Origin: a virus
Length of the DNA stretch: 38,911 nt
Virus record (IMG/VR): IMGVR_UViG_3300007735_000705
Location: 1-38,911 of that record
Strand: one strand, 5' to 3'
Of the stretch, positions 15,700 to 23,545 are shown in pieces. The notes under the pieces are model-generated. The model was given only the letters and a program-made list of their open reading frames with translations, was not told the origin of the DNA and did not search any database. The translations under genes were made by a program, and so were the position numbers. Positions within the stretch are counted from its first letter, which is position 1. Each line of letters opens with the position of its first letter.

Positions 15700-16287
15700 C
15701 TAAATGACATAGTTTGGCAATACTGCTCCACGCCAACGAGTGCCGCCATCGTCCGTCATAAAGATAAAAACATGAGCGCAGTTGGTAGACAGGATGGGGG
15801 CCGTGTCATTAGGCCATTTTACAGAAGCGGGCCAACTAATCGTTCCCGAGTTGTTTTGCACCTCAATAGCCATTGCAAAAGCCCCAGAGGGGACGTTGGA
15901 AAACGTAAAAGAGCTATTAGTGCTGATCGTCTTGGTGAAATAGTTACCCAGCGAGCAATCAATATCTAAAGCCGAAATAGCCGTAACGGAACTCTTATAC
16001 TGTCCCGTGGTTTCAAGGCTCGTAAACTTGCCGGAATTAGCCGTAGTTGAGCCAATAGAGCGCGGGCTAGCTAAAAGCTGCGCTACGGTCATTTTACGCA
16101 GAGCAACGTCTGCTGCGCTATGCAGCAGAAGGCTATCGGCGTCTGCCGGAACCGTCTTGGCCGACTGGTCCGTAATGGCACCGGGAAGCAGCACCGCATC
16201 GTCAACGTGGTTGTTGAGATTGGTGGACGAAACTAAGTTCGATGGGTTAGTAGTCCCGTAGGTGGTGCCTTTTTGGATCTGGGCCAT
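15700..16287 (-). CDS. short tail fibre-like protein sharing its C-terminal domain with the main fibre
   Basis: The 195-residue protein starts MAQIQKGTTYGTTNPSNLVS and has a linker with PADADSLLLHSAADVALRK, then GSTTANSGKFTSLETTGQY. From about residue 98 it carries the same roughly 95-residue domain found at the end of the 587-residue fibre. Shared landmarks are ALDIDCSLGNYFTKTI, a FTFSNVPSG strand, ISWPASVKW, and HVFIFMTDDGGTRWRGA. This terminal beta domain is probably a trimeric fibre tip or a receptor- or sugar-binding head. It lies after the chaperone-like gene and before the holin. Confidence 0.75.
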   Translation of the reverse strand: MAQIQKGTTYGTTNPSNLVSSTNLNNHVDDAVLLPGAITDQSAKTVPADADSLLLHSAADVALRKMTVAQLLASPRSIGSTTANSGKFTSLETTGQYKSSVTAISALDIDCSLGNYFTKTISTNSSFTFSNVPSGAFAMAIEVQNNSGTISWPASVKWPNDTAPILSTNCAHVFIFMTDDGGTRWRGAVLPNYVI

Positions 16288-16298
16288 GGCCTAGTATA

Positions 16299-16742
16299 TC
16301 AGGGCTTTACAGGCCAAACAACATTCTCGGGGAAGCCAGACTGACTGGGAATGTCACGCAAGGCTTGCCGATAGTTAGTCCATGCTACCTTAGCTGCATT
16401 ATCCAGCGGTGTGTCGTTAAGCTGAGTCCAATCGCTCTGGGAAAGCAAATTGTTGCGTTCCACGCGCACGCCCTCTGCCTTCTGGTTGCGAATCTGACTC
16501 AATTCTGATTCGGTGTACTTGCTCCAGAGCTTAACTTCAACCACTTCCGTTGGGTTGATGGCAAACATAGAACCAACATATTTTTCGTCCACGGCACCCT
16601 CATCAATGCGGACAGGCAACCAACCGATAGACTGAAGCCCAATATCGCTCATCTGATCGAGACCAGAGATGTTGCGCCACGAACGCGGAAGACTGCGCGG
16701 ACCCTCCACAATAGTGTTGTTCTCAACAAAACAGTAGTTCAT
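16299..16742 (-). CDS. tail assembly chaperone-like protein (Phage_tail_APC type)
   Basis: The 147-residue protein starts MNYCFVENNTIVEGPRSLP. Its C-terminal half reads VRVERNNLLSQSDWTQL, then AWTNYRQALRDIPSQSGFPE and VVWPVKP. 'RN.LL..SDWTQ......W..YRQALRDIP.Q.GFP....WP..P' is the hallmark of the phage tail assembly chaperone family found next to fibre genes. Such proteins are thought to help fibres fold or attach. The start overlaps the glycosyltransferase gene as ATGA. It lies between two fibre genes, which fits. Confidence 0.8.
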   Translation of the reverse strand: MNYCFVENNTIVEGPRSLPRSWRNISGLDQMSDIGLQSIGWLPVRIDEGAVDEKYVGSMFAINPTEVVEVKLWSKYTESELSQIRNQKAEGVRVERNNLLSQSDWTQLNDTPLDNAAKVAWTNYRQALRDIPSQSGFPENVVWPVKP

Positions 16743-17725
16743 TTTAGGAATTGAGTGAGCTTCGCCTTTACCTCCTCAAGCGGATGCGACCAGTCGCCGT
16801 ACTTCTTCTGGCGGAAAAGCGTTACAGCATCATACCATACTGAAGTGTCTTTAGCCTCAGCCCATGCGTAATAGGGCATGATTGGTACAATAACCCATGT
16901 CTTGACCCCCAAGGCGGCTGATAGATGGGCAATGGACGTACAGGATGTAATTACTAAGTTAAGCCCCTTGATGATACTTGCCGTGTCTTCAAAGGTTTTC
17001 ATTTGGTCGCGAAGGTCGGCAAATGGCAGTCCGTCGATCAAGTTGTCGTCCCGTTGCAGCGAATAGAAAGTTGCGCCGTCCAGCTTATGAAGGTCAATCA
17101 GCGGCTGCGGGTCAAACCTACGGTGCTGCTCATGCTCAAACTTGGGGTTACCAGCCCAGCGCAGACCCACCTTGAACGTGTTAGGCTTTGCGTAAAGCTG
17201 CTTGGCCTCGGCCTCTAGATAAAACTGACTAGGAAAGTTGTGCGTGTCGTAGCCTAGGATATGCGCTGCCGACATCGCCGGAACCCAGTAGTCGTAGTGA
17301 ATGTAGGGCGTTGCTCCGTTGTCGATGCATACGAATCCATGCCGCGAGAACAGAGCCATAAGCTCTGGGGCGCACGATACCACTACCCTTGCTCCCTTTG
17401 CCACAAAGTCTTTGGCAAATCGGAAGTTCATTATCTGATCGCCAAGACCGTTTTCGCAGCGAAAGAGCAAAGTCTTGTTGGTCAGATCTTGGTCTTTCCA
17501 GATTGGGCCGGGGATGCGCGGAAGACCAAAGACATTGATGAATCTTCCAGCATCCATCATCTGCAATCCCTTGTTTAGATTGCCGTGACGTGCCTCATGC
17601 CAGCCAAGGTTAAAAACTACCCGCGCATCTTCTTGCTCTGGATAGTTTCGCAGAATGTCCTCCGATATGTCTGGATGCCCGTTTATGCAGGCTTCCAGAG
17701 CCATATCGAGTGGGTGGTGCTTCAT
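16739..17725 (-). CDS. glycosyltransferase-like protein (GT9/TPR-linked type)
   Basis: The 328-residue protein starts with about 55 residues of TPR-like helix (LEACINGHPDISEDILRNYP; FNLGWHEARHGNLNKGLQMM). It then shows a GT-B fold pattern: TLLFRCENGLGDQIMNFRFA (the glycine-rich GLGD turn), VGLRWAGNPKFEHEQHRRF, and near the end DTASIIKGLNLVITSCTSIA followed by HLSAALGVKTWV. These are the landmarks of bacterial heptosyltransferase-like, TPR-associated sugar transferases. It lies between the RCC1 adhesin and the chaperone, overlapping both by ATGA. It could glycosylate a virion protein or alter host surface sugars. The donor sugar cannot be read. Confidence 0.8.
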   Translation of the reverse strand: MKHHPLDMALEACINGHPDISEDILRNYPEQEDARVVFNLGWHEARHGNLNKGLQMMDAGRFINVFGLPRIPGPIWKDQDLTNKTLLFRCENGLGDQIMNFRFAKDFVAKGARVVVSCAPELMALFSRHGFVCIDNGATPYIHYDYWVPAMSAAHILGYDTHNFPSQFYLEAEAKQLYAKPNTFKVGLRWAGNPKFEHEQHRRFDPQPLIDLHKLDGATFYSLQRDDNLIDGLPFADLRDQMKTFEDTASIIKGLNLVITSCTSIAHLSAALGVKTWVIVPIMPYYAWAEAKDTSVWYDAVTLFRQKKYGDWSHPLEEVKAKLTQFLK

Positions 17726-19926
17726 AGACTTAGGGCACCGGCAAGATTGCCGGAGAACCTAGTTGCACCTAATTCTTTCCAAGTTGTCAATGCGCCAATC
17801 TGTACCGGAGACGATTGATTGGTAACGGTTCCATCACCAAGCGATCCGTAGGTATTAACTCCCCAAGACCAAATGGTTCCGTCAGTCTTTAGCGAAATCG
17901 TTGAACCCTGACCAGCGTTAACCAAACTCCAATTGGACAATGCGCCTACTTGAATGGGAGATGACTTGGAAATAACAGTACCATCACCAAGTCTTCCCGC
18001 CGTGGCCGTTCCCCACGCCCAGAGAGTGCCATCGGTCTTAACCGCAACACAGAATGAGTCACCCATGGATACTTGGCTCCAGTTGGATAGCGCACCTACT
18101 TGAATTGGAGACGACTTAGCCACCGTAGTGCCGTCGCCAAGCCTACCGCCACCATTTGCTCCCCACGTCCACAATGTCCCATTGGTTTTTACTGCGGCGG
18201 ATGAATCTGTTCCAGCAGACACTTGGCTCCAATCGGACAATGCGCCAACTTGAACAGGGGAACTGTAATTGGTCAGGTTGTTTGTTCCGAGTTGGCCGGT
18301 GGAGTTGGTCCCCCAAGCCCAGAGCGTTCCATCGGTCTTAATAGACAATGAATAAGAACTTCCCGCAACAATTTTAGACCAGTCGGTAAGAACACCAACT
18401 TGAACTGGAGAAGACTTAGTTACAGCGGTGCCATCGCCCAGTTGGCCTGAAGTTCCCAAACCCCAAGACCACAAAGTGCCATCGGTTTTAATGGCATGGC
18501 AATGAGTCTGACCGGCTGAAACATTGGCCCAATTAGAGAGCGTTCCAACTTGAACCGGAGACGATCTAAATGCAACGCTATTGCTTCCAAGGTAACCAAG
18601 TCTATTAGCACCCCAAGACCAAAGCGTTCCAGCAGTCTTGATTGCCACCGTAAAGCCCTCTAAGCCGTTTTCACCAAAAGAAACCTTAGTCCACTCATTA
18701 GATCCAATCTGAACCGGAGACGAGTAGTGATTGGTGTTTAGTCCGTTGATTCCAGAAACGCCAGCACCCCAAGACCAAAGAGATCCGGTTGTTTTGCCAA
18801 AAATTGCACCTACGTTAGAAGCAGATGCGCTAAAGATATTTACGGTTACACTAGAAGACCAGTTGGTATCAGATCCGGTTTGGACGGGCGAAGACGTACT
18901 GACAACCGTTGTGTTGCCGTGATTACCTACTCCATTAGCTCCCCATGCCCAAAGCGTGCCGTCAGTTTTAACGCCATAGCACTCGGTGTTAACTGTAAAT
19001 GGTGCCGACCAGTCGGTTAAGGCTCCAACTTGTACCGGAGATGATTTGCTGGTTGTGGTGCCGTCTCCAAGTTGTCCGCTAGTTCCAAGTCCCCAAGTCC
19101 AAAGTGTTCCGTCTGTCTTAACAGCAGAGCTAGAAGCTTGTCCAGCACTAACCTTTGACCAAGTGGTAAGTGCGCCGATTTGCACAGGGGAAGACGTATC
19201 TGAGATGGTGCCAGTACCCAGCCTTCCATTAGTATTGTTTCCCCAAGCCCAAAGGGTGCCATCCGTTTTAACGGCCAAACAATGCGTTGCCCCGGCAGAA
19301 ACCTGAGACCAAGTGGTTAGGGCACCAATTTGGATGGGGGAAGTTTTTTGAGTAATTGTTCCGTCACCAAGCTGTCCATTGAGGTTGAGACCCCATGCCC
19401 AAAGCGTTCCGTCTGTTTTAACGGCAACGCAAAAGTTGGTTCCAGCGCGAGCCTGACTCCAATTAGAAAGGGCACCAACTTGAACAGGTGAAGACTTTGA
19501 CGTAGTAGTACCGTCACCAAGTGCGCCGTTAGTGCCCGCTCCCCAAGTCCAAAGCGTGCCATTGGTTTTTATCGCAACATTGTGGGCATTTCCGCAACTT
19601 ACCTGAGACCAATCGGAAAGTGCGCCAATTTGAACTGGCGATGATTTGTCAACGGTAGTGCCATCACCAAGCTGACCGGAGCTATTGCCACCCCAAGCCC
19701 ACAAGGTGCCTGTCGTACCTACGGCAACGCAATGCGAAGTTCCTCTACTTGCTTTTGCCCAAGTAGTTAAAGCTCCAATTTGCTTTGGTTCGGTTTGATT
19801 AATTGACGTGCTGTTGCCAATGCTGCCCCAAAGATTGAGTCCCCAATTGTACAGATTGTAGCTATTGTTAACAACGCCACCGGGAGCCGCCGCGCCCATG
19901 GCTAGTCTCAGAATGTTAGGGTCCAT
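17722..19926 (-). CDS. RCC1-repeat beta-propeller virion protein (14 repeats)
   Basis: The 734-residue protein is almost entirely RCC1 repeats of about 50 residues with the unit 'TDGTLWAWG.N..GQLGDGT...SSPVQIGALT.WSQVSAG'. I count 14 units, the first and last degenerate. Seven blades make one RCC1 propeller, so two propellers in tandem are expected. The short N-terminus (MDPNILRLAMGAAAPGG) could be the anchor to the tail. It lies between the fibre and the glycosyltransferase genes, so a receptor-binding or side-tail role is the best reading. Units 7 and 8 are the most diverged, which marks the likely boundary between the propellers. Confidence 0.8.
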   Translation of the reverse strand: MDPNILRLAMGAAAPGGVVNNSYNLYNWGLNLWGSIGNSTSINQTEPKQIGALTTWAKASRGTSHCVAVGTTGTLWAWGGNSSGQLGDGTTVDKSSPVQIGALSDWSQVSCGNAHNVAIKTNGTLWTWGAGTNGALGDGTTTSKSSPVQVGALSNWSQARAGTNFCVAVKTDGTLWAWGLNLNGQLGDGTITQKTSPIQIGALTTWSQVSAGATHCLAVKTDGTLWAWGNNTNGRLGTGTISDTSSPVQIGALTTWSKVSAGQASSSAVKTDGTLWTWGLGTSGQLGDGTTTSKSSPVQVGALTDWSAPFTVNTECYGVKTDGTLWAWGANGVGNHGNTTVVSTSSPVQTGSDTNWSSSVTVNIFSASASNVGAIFGKTTGSLWSWGAGVSGINGLNTNHYSSPVQIGSNEWTKVSFGENGLEGFTVAIKTAGTLWSWGANRLGYLGSNSVAFRSSPVQVGTLSNWANVSAGQTHCHAIKTDGTLWSWGLGTSGQLGDGTAVTKSSPVQVGVLTDWSKIVAGSSYSLSIKTDGTLWAWGTNSTGQLGTNNLTNYSSPVQVGALSDWSQVSAGTDSSAAVKTNGTLWTWGANGGGRLGDGTTVAKSSPIQVGALSNWSQVSMGDSFCVAVKTDGTLWAWGTATAGRLGDGTVISKSSPIQVGALSNWSLVNAGQGSTISLKTDGTIWSWGVNTYGSLGDGTVTNQSSPVQIGALTTWKELGATRFSGNLAGALSL

Positions 19927-19928
19927 GA

Positions 19929-21692
19929 TTAGTTAACGTAGTTTACCAAAGAGGCTCCACGCCAAGTGGTTCCACTATCATCGGTGACAAAGATAAAAAT
20001 ATGCGTTTTGCCCGTAGTCAACGTAGGAGCCGTATTTGCGGGCCATTTTACGGCAGCAGGCCATGTAACGGCACCAGAGGTATGGGTTAGCTCAAGAGCA
20101 AAGGCGTATGCGCGGCTAGACGGCGGGCTGCTAAAGGTAAACGTGGAGTCAGCCGCTATGGTTTTAGTGAAATAGTTGGCGGTAGAACAATCGACATCCA
20201 AAGCCGCCATTGCCGTGATGTTGGATGCGTAATTACCAGACAGGTCCAGTTTGGCTGCTGGAGAGGCTTGTCCAATACCCATCCGACCATTGGACTCGAT
20301 GCGGAATACCTCCGTGCCGCCCTCCGTAAAAGCGATAGAGTCAGCAGCCGGGAAAAAGATGCCCGTGTTAGTGTCGCCGCTGGTGGTGATGGCGGGCGCG
20401 GATACCGTGCCAGCCGTAACCGTAGCTACACCCGTAGCTTCAAGCGTTGTAAACTTACCAGCCGCAGAAGCAGTTCCACCGATAGCCGGAGGAGAAGCAA
20501 GGTAGGTGCTGAATCCCGTACCGCTTACGGTGCTAGAAGCACTAAGCGTCGTAAATGCTCCGCTAGCCGCAGTACTGGCTCCAACCGTTGTTCCATTGAT
20601 TGATCCACCAGTAATTGCTACATTGCTCGCAGCTTGACTGGAAATCGTACCAAGGGTTGGAAGTCCGCTGAGATCTGAATACTTACCACTAGTAGCTACC
20701 GTAGCAAGAGTTGGAGTTCCACTAAGGTCGGAATATTTGCCCGATGTAGCTACCGTAGCTAGTCCGCTGACGTTAGCTGCTGGAACCGTACCCGTGCTAA
20801 TCGTCCCAAGAGTGGTGATGTTCGTACTTCCAGCCCAAGTGCTGAGAGCCGTGTTCTCTACATTGCCAAGACCAATAGCGGTTTTCGCGGAACTGGCAGA
20901 GTAGTTTTCCCAACGCTTGTCTCCACCGTCATAAACAAGAAAGTCGTTGTTGGCCGGGGACGTAAGCTGTACGTTCTGGTCCGTTCCACCAAGCTGCGAG
21001 CCGGGGAAAATCTTGACGTAAATCGAGCCAGAGCTACCAGAGCCAGCATTGATAACGATGCCGACTTCAGCTTTGATGTTGGGCGCGGTGGGCTTAGTTG
21101 CCGTCATTGCTCCGCTGCCAGCCGGATCGTACCAAAGCGTATCGTTGTCCAAATAGGCCGACGTGTTTAGGCCGGGAACTTTTCCCATGGCAACAACGCG
21201 ACCAAAGCCATTAAGAGCAATATTCTCAAAGGCTACGCCAACAAAAACATTTCCATCGGTAATGCCAGCGGTTGCGGGGCCAAACGTAATCACACCAGAA
21301 GCCCCAACAACGCCCGTTTTCATCACCAACTGACCCTTGGTGATTGCGGCAGACGCCTTGCCGTACACCATAATCTGTTCATTAAGCTGGCTGGTAAAGC
21401 CGCCACTATCAACATGAACATTCAGCGTTCCGGTAGAACCCCACCAAAGTTTGCCTTCCGTTGGGGTAACGGTAGCTGCTGTGTCAAACTGGATAAAGTC
21501 AGGAGACGAAATACCGCCCGTAACACCAGTCATGGACGTAATGTCCGCATTGGTGCCAGACGCTGCTGCCCCAAGATTGGTACGCGCATCAGCGGCGTTC
21601 GTAGCTCCGGTGCCGCCCTGATTGACAGGAACGGTTCCAGAAAGCGTAGCCGAGGTCGGCGTGTCCAACAGCAGCGTCTTAAAAATGTCCAT
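19929..21692 (-). CDS. tail fibre protein
   Basis: The 587-residue protein starts MDIFKTLLLDTPTSATLSGT and has the classic fibre phrase VPVNQGGTGATNAADARTNLG. A beta-rich shaft follows (VYGKASAAITKGQLVMKTG), then repeats of TVATSGKYSDLSGTPTLA and SGAFTTLSASSTVSGTGFST-type segments, and GRMGIGQASPAAKLDLSGNY. The last ~95 residues repeat the terminal domain of the 195-residue fibre gene (ALDVDCSTANYFTKTI to TTWRGASLVNYVN). This is a trimeric fibre by analogy with known phages. It is followed two bases later by the RCC1 gene. Confidence 0.85.
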   Translation of the reverse strand: MDIFKTLLLDTPTSATLSGTVPVNQGGTGATNAADARTNLGAAASGTNADITSMTGVTGGISSPDFIQFDTAATVTPTEGKLWWGSTGTLNVHVDSGGFTSQLNEQIMVYGKASAAITKGQLVMKTGVVGASGVITFGPATAGITDGNVFVGVAFENIALNGFGRVVAMGKVPGLNTSAYLDNDTLWYDPAGSGAMTATKPTAPNIKAEVGIVINAGSGSSGSIYVKIFPGSQLGGTDQNVQLTSPANNDFLVYDGGDKRWENYSASSAKTAIGLGNVENTALSTWAGSTNITTLGTISTGTVPAANVSGLATVATSGKYSDLSGTPTLATVATSGKYSDLSGLPTLGTISSQAASNVAITGGSINGTTVGASTAASGAFTTLSASSTVSGTGFSTYLASPPAIGGTASAAGKFTTLEATGVATVTAGTVSAPAITTSGDTNTGIFFPAADSIAFTEGGTEVFRIESNGRMGIGQASPAAKLDLSGNYASNITAMAALDVDCSTANYFTKTIAADSTFTFSSPPSSRAYAFALELTHTSGAVTWPAAVKWPANTAPTLTTGKTHIFIFVTDDSGTTWRGASLVNYVN

Positions 21693-21693
21693 T

Positions 21694-22020
21694 TTAGAGG
21701 TAGTTAAGTTCCTGCGCCTCGATCACCGCATCCGTTGATCCTTCGCGGATTGCTTTGGCTTTAAGGGCCATAGTGCGCGTCCAGTAGGCCGAGCTATTGG
21801 CCGGGAGCCGGAAGCCCTTAGAAGCCGTAGGATCGGTGGTTCCGTCGAAAGTAACGCGGATATCTGCTCCATTTACTTGGATAAGCAAATGCTCCGTGTC
21901 GGTGGCTAAAGTCCAGTTAAGAACATCAACCGCCGTAGAACTCACCGTGCGTTGTTTGTGCAGGGTTCCGTTCTGCGGAATAGCCTGAGAAGGCGTATTA
22001 ACGATGCGTGCGTTAGGCAT
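21694..22020 (-). CDS. small beta protein, paralogue of the neighbouring 104-aa gene
   Basis: The 108-residue product contains HLLIQVNGADIRVTFDGTT, then PTASKGFRLPANSSAYWTRT, and ends AIREGSTDAVIEAQELNYL. The upstream gene has the same order: VLIDVQTGDVMVTFDGSTPT, ASNGHLFKAGVQPFFWNKE, AKFIRAGLTDAAVHATPF. The two are therefore tandem duplicates with low identity. Their place between the head-tail adaptor and the fibre suggests neck, head-closure or tail-attachment subunits. The fold looks like a beta sandwich with a short terminal helix. Function is inferred only from position. Confidence 0.75.
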   Translation of the reverse strand: MPNARIVNTPSQAIPQNGTLHKQRTVSSTAVDVLNWTLATDTEHLLIQVNGADIRVTFDGTTDPTASKGFRLPANSSAYWTRTMALKAKAIREGSTDAVIEAQELNYL

Positions 22021-22023
22021 GGC

Positions 22024-22338
22024 TTAGATGGAGAACGGAGTGGCGTGTACAGCGGCGTCCGTCAAGCCAGCGCGAATAAACTTGGCTAGGCGGGCAGTTT
22101 CCTTGTTCCAAAAGAACGGCTGCACCCCGGCCTTGAACAAGTGACCGTTGGATGCCGTAGGGGTGGAGCCGTCAAAGGTTACCATAACGTCGCCCGTTTG
22201 CACATCAATGAGGACATACTTGGTCCTCGCGCTGCTCCAGCCAGCGGTGAGGCTGACGGCAGCGGTGCTTACGGCCAGACGTTCATCAGCTTCGCCCGTG
22301 GGCTGCGGATAGAGATTAACAACGAGTGAGTTATTCAT
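22024..22338 (-). CDS. small beta protein, first of two tandem paralogues
   Basis: The 104-residue product begins MNNSLVVNLYPQPTGEADER and carries the VTFDGSTPTASNGHLFKAG motif and a terminal helix with FIRAGLTDAAV. It is the upstream member of a duplicated pair. It follows the adaptor gene by two bases and precedes its partner by three. A neck or virion-decoration role fits the location. I do not know a named family for it. Confidence 0.7.
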   Translation of the reverse strand: MNNSLVVNLYPQPTGEADERLAVSTAAVSLTAGWSSARTKYVLIDVQTGDVMVTFDGSTPTASNGHLFKAGVQPFFWNKETARLAKFIRAGLTDAAVHATPFSI

Positions 22339-22340
22339 AA

Positions 22341-23189
22341 TTAGCGAAACTGACGTGAAGTATAAGTAGAGAAACGGCGGAAGAGTCCATTCATATTACG
22401 CTGTTGATTTGCTTTAGCCATCTCGGTGTCGAGATAGCTTTGGGCCACAGCCTCTTCAGCCATAGCCTTGTCAACTTGTCCATCCATGCGGAGGAAGTCG
22501 GCGTAGGTAGCGTGCGCGGCGTAATAGAACCACTCCTGCGGGATGTTGGTAGCAGAGTTGGCATACGGTCCATCCCACACAGCCTTGTACGTCACCCAAA
22601 AGCCCGTCAGGTCTGGGTAGTTGTCGATCAGCTTTGCGCCATCCGTATCAACGTAAAACTCGTACTCCCAACTGCCGCCATTCTTGATGGGGTTGCGGTC
22701 GTGCAAACGCACAAACACCTCAACATCAGGAATTATAACAGGAGCAAACGTGCCAGTACCCGTGTAAGTTTCGGTTCCCGTGCCAGACGGAAGCTCGTAA
22801 GTAACACTCTGCCCATCGACAGACGTAACCTCATAGGTTCCATTGGGATCGACGGTGCCGCTCAGTCCGTTAATCACAGCCTTCTGGCCTACAACAACAT
22901 CAAAGTCTACGCCGCTGGTAGTGAAGGTAACCTCCGTGCCATTGCGCGTAACCGATGACGAAAAGCGGGTGCCGTTGGACGAATCGTAGCTATACGGAAC
23001 GTAGCCATTGGGCGCGGGACGCGCATCCAACCGCATATAGCGCGGCCATACGTCGCACGCATCATATGCCTGCCGCAGCCGACGATTAGCCATCGCCAGA
23101 ATCTTGGTGGATTCGGTCGGCGCAAACTCATCCACGCCAGCAAGAGCGCGGATAAGTTCAAACAGGTCCGTATAGGTGCGATTGGTCAT
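22341..23189 (-). CDS. head-tail adaptor-like protein with an inserted beta module
   Basis: The 282-residue protein starts MTNRTYTDLFELIRALAGVD, then ESTKILAMANRRLRQAYDAC, an all-helical start typical of podovirus head-tail adaptors (T7 gp8/gp11-like role). The C-terminal third is again helical (NIPQEWFYYAAHATYADFLR; EEAVAQSYLDTEMAKAN). Between them, around residues 78-152, is a foreign-looking beta module with EVTFTTSGVDFDVVVGQK, SGTVDPNGTYEVTSVDG and TGTETYTGTGTF. The same kind of module appears in the nozzle-like protein. The start overlaps the upstream gene as ATGA. Adaptor assignment is by pattern and order. Confidence 0.7.
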   Translation of the reverse strand: MTNRTYTDLFELIRALAGVDEFAPTESTKILAMANRRLRQAYDACDVWPRYMRLDARPAPNGYVPYSYDSSNGTRFSSSVTRNGTEVTFTTSGVDFDVVVGQKAVINGLSGTVDPNGTYEVTSVDGQSVTYELPSGTGTETYTGTGTFAPVIIPDVEVFVRLHDRNPIKNGGSWEYEFYVDTDGAKLIDNYPDLTGFWVTYKAVWDGPYANSATNIPQEWFYYAAHATYADFLRMDGQVDKAMAEEAVAQSYLDTEMAKANQQRNMNGLFRRFSTYTSRQFR

Positions 23190-23494
23190 GCTTTGTTAGG
23201 CGAAAGCTCGGGCATCTTCTTGTTGAAGTAGGACATGAACTCACGGCTATGCACCGTCTCATGCCCATATTTCTTCACCAAGCGGAAATACTCGCGGGCA
23301 GGCATAACACCGACACACTTGCCCAAACCGGGGATGGACTTGTGGTCGCGCATCAGGCTTGCTTGCGCCTTAGCTACATTAACACGTTCAATCTCAGTTG
23401 CCTTCTCAAACTCAAGACTACGAACGATTTCCTTGCGGAGTTCGGCGTCGATTTCCTCTCTAGAAAACTCAGGCTGGGCCACTTTGATGTGCAT
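23186..23494 (-). CDS. 102-residue charged helical protein of the head-tail region
   Basis: The product begins MHIKVAQPEFSREEIDAELR, has a long charged helix (IVRSLEFEKATEIERVNVAK), then HKSIPGLGKCVGVMPAREYF and GHETVHSREFMSYFNKKMPE. It is small, soluble and of unknown function. It is the first gene after the terminator that follows the capsid genes, and the terminator's T-run touches its ATG, so either read-through or a separate start must supply its message. Its stop overlaps the adaptor start. Confidence 0.65.
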   Translation of the reverse strand: MHIKVAQPEFSREEIDAELRKEIVRSLEFEKATEIERVNVAKAQASLMRDHKSIPGLGKCVGVMPAREYFRLVKKYGHETVHSREFMSYFNKKMPELSPNKA

Positions 23495-23524
23495 AAAAAA
23501 GCCACCCCCAGTTAAGAGGGTGGC
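23495..23524 (-). terminator. intrinsic terminator after capsid genes (minus strand)
   Basis: A 7-bp stem (GCCACCC with GGGTGGC, loop 10 bases) is followed on the minus strand by six T's, right before the ATG at 23494. On the plus strand the hairpin is followed by TCATTTT, so it may also work weakly in that direction. Confidence 0.75.
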
Positions 23525-23545
23525 TCATTTTAACACAAGAAGTGT

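Noticed and set aside
17722-19926. Regular ~150-base DNA periodicity
   Set aside because: Explained by RCC1 protein repeats, not by a DNA element.
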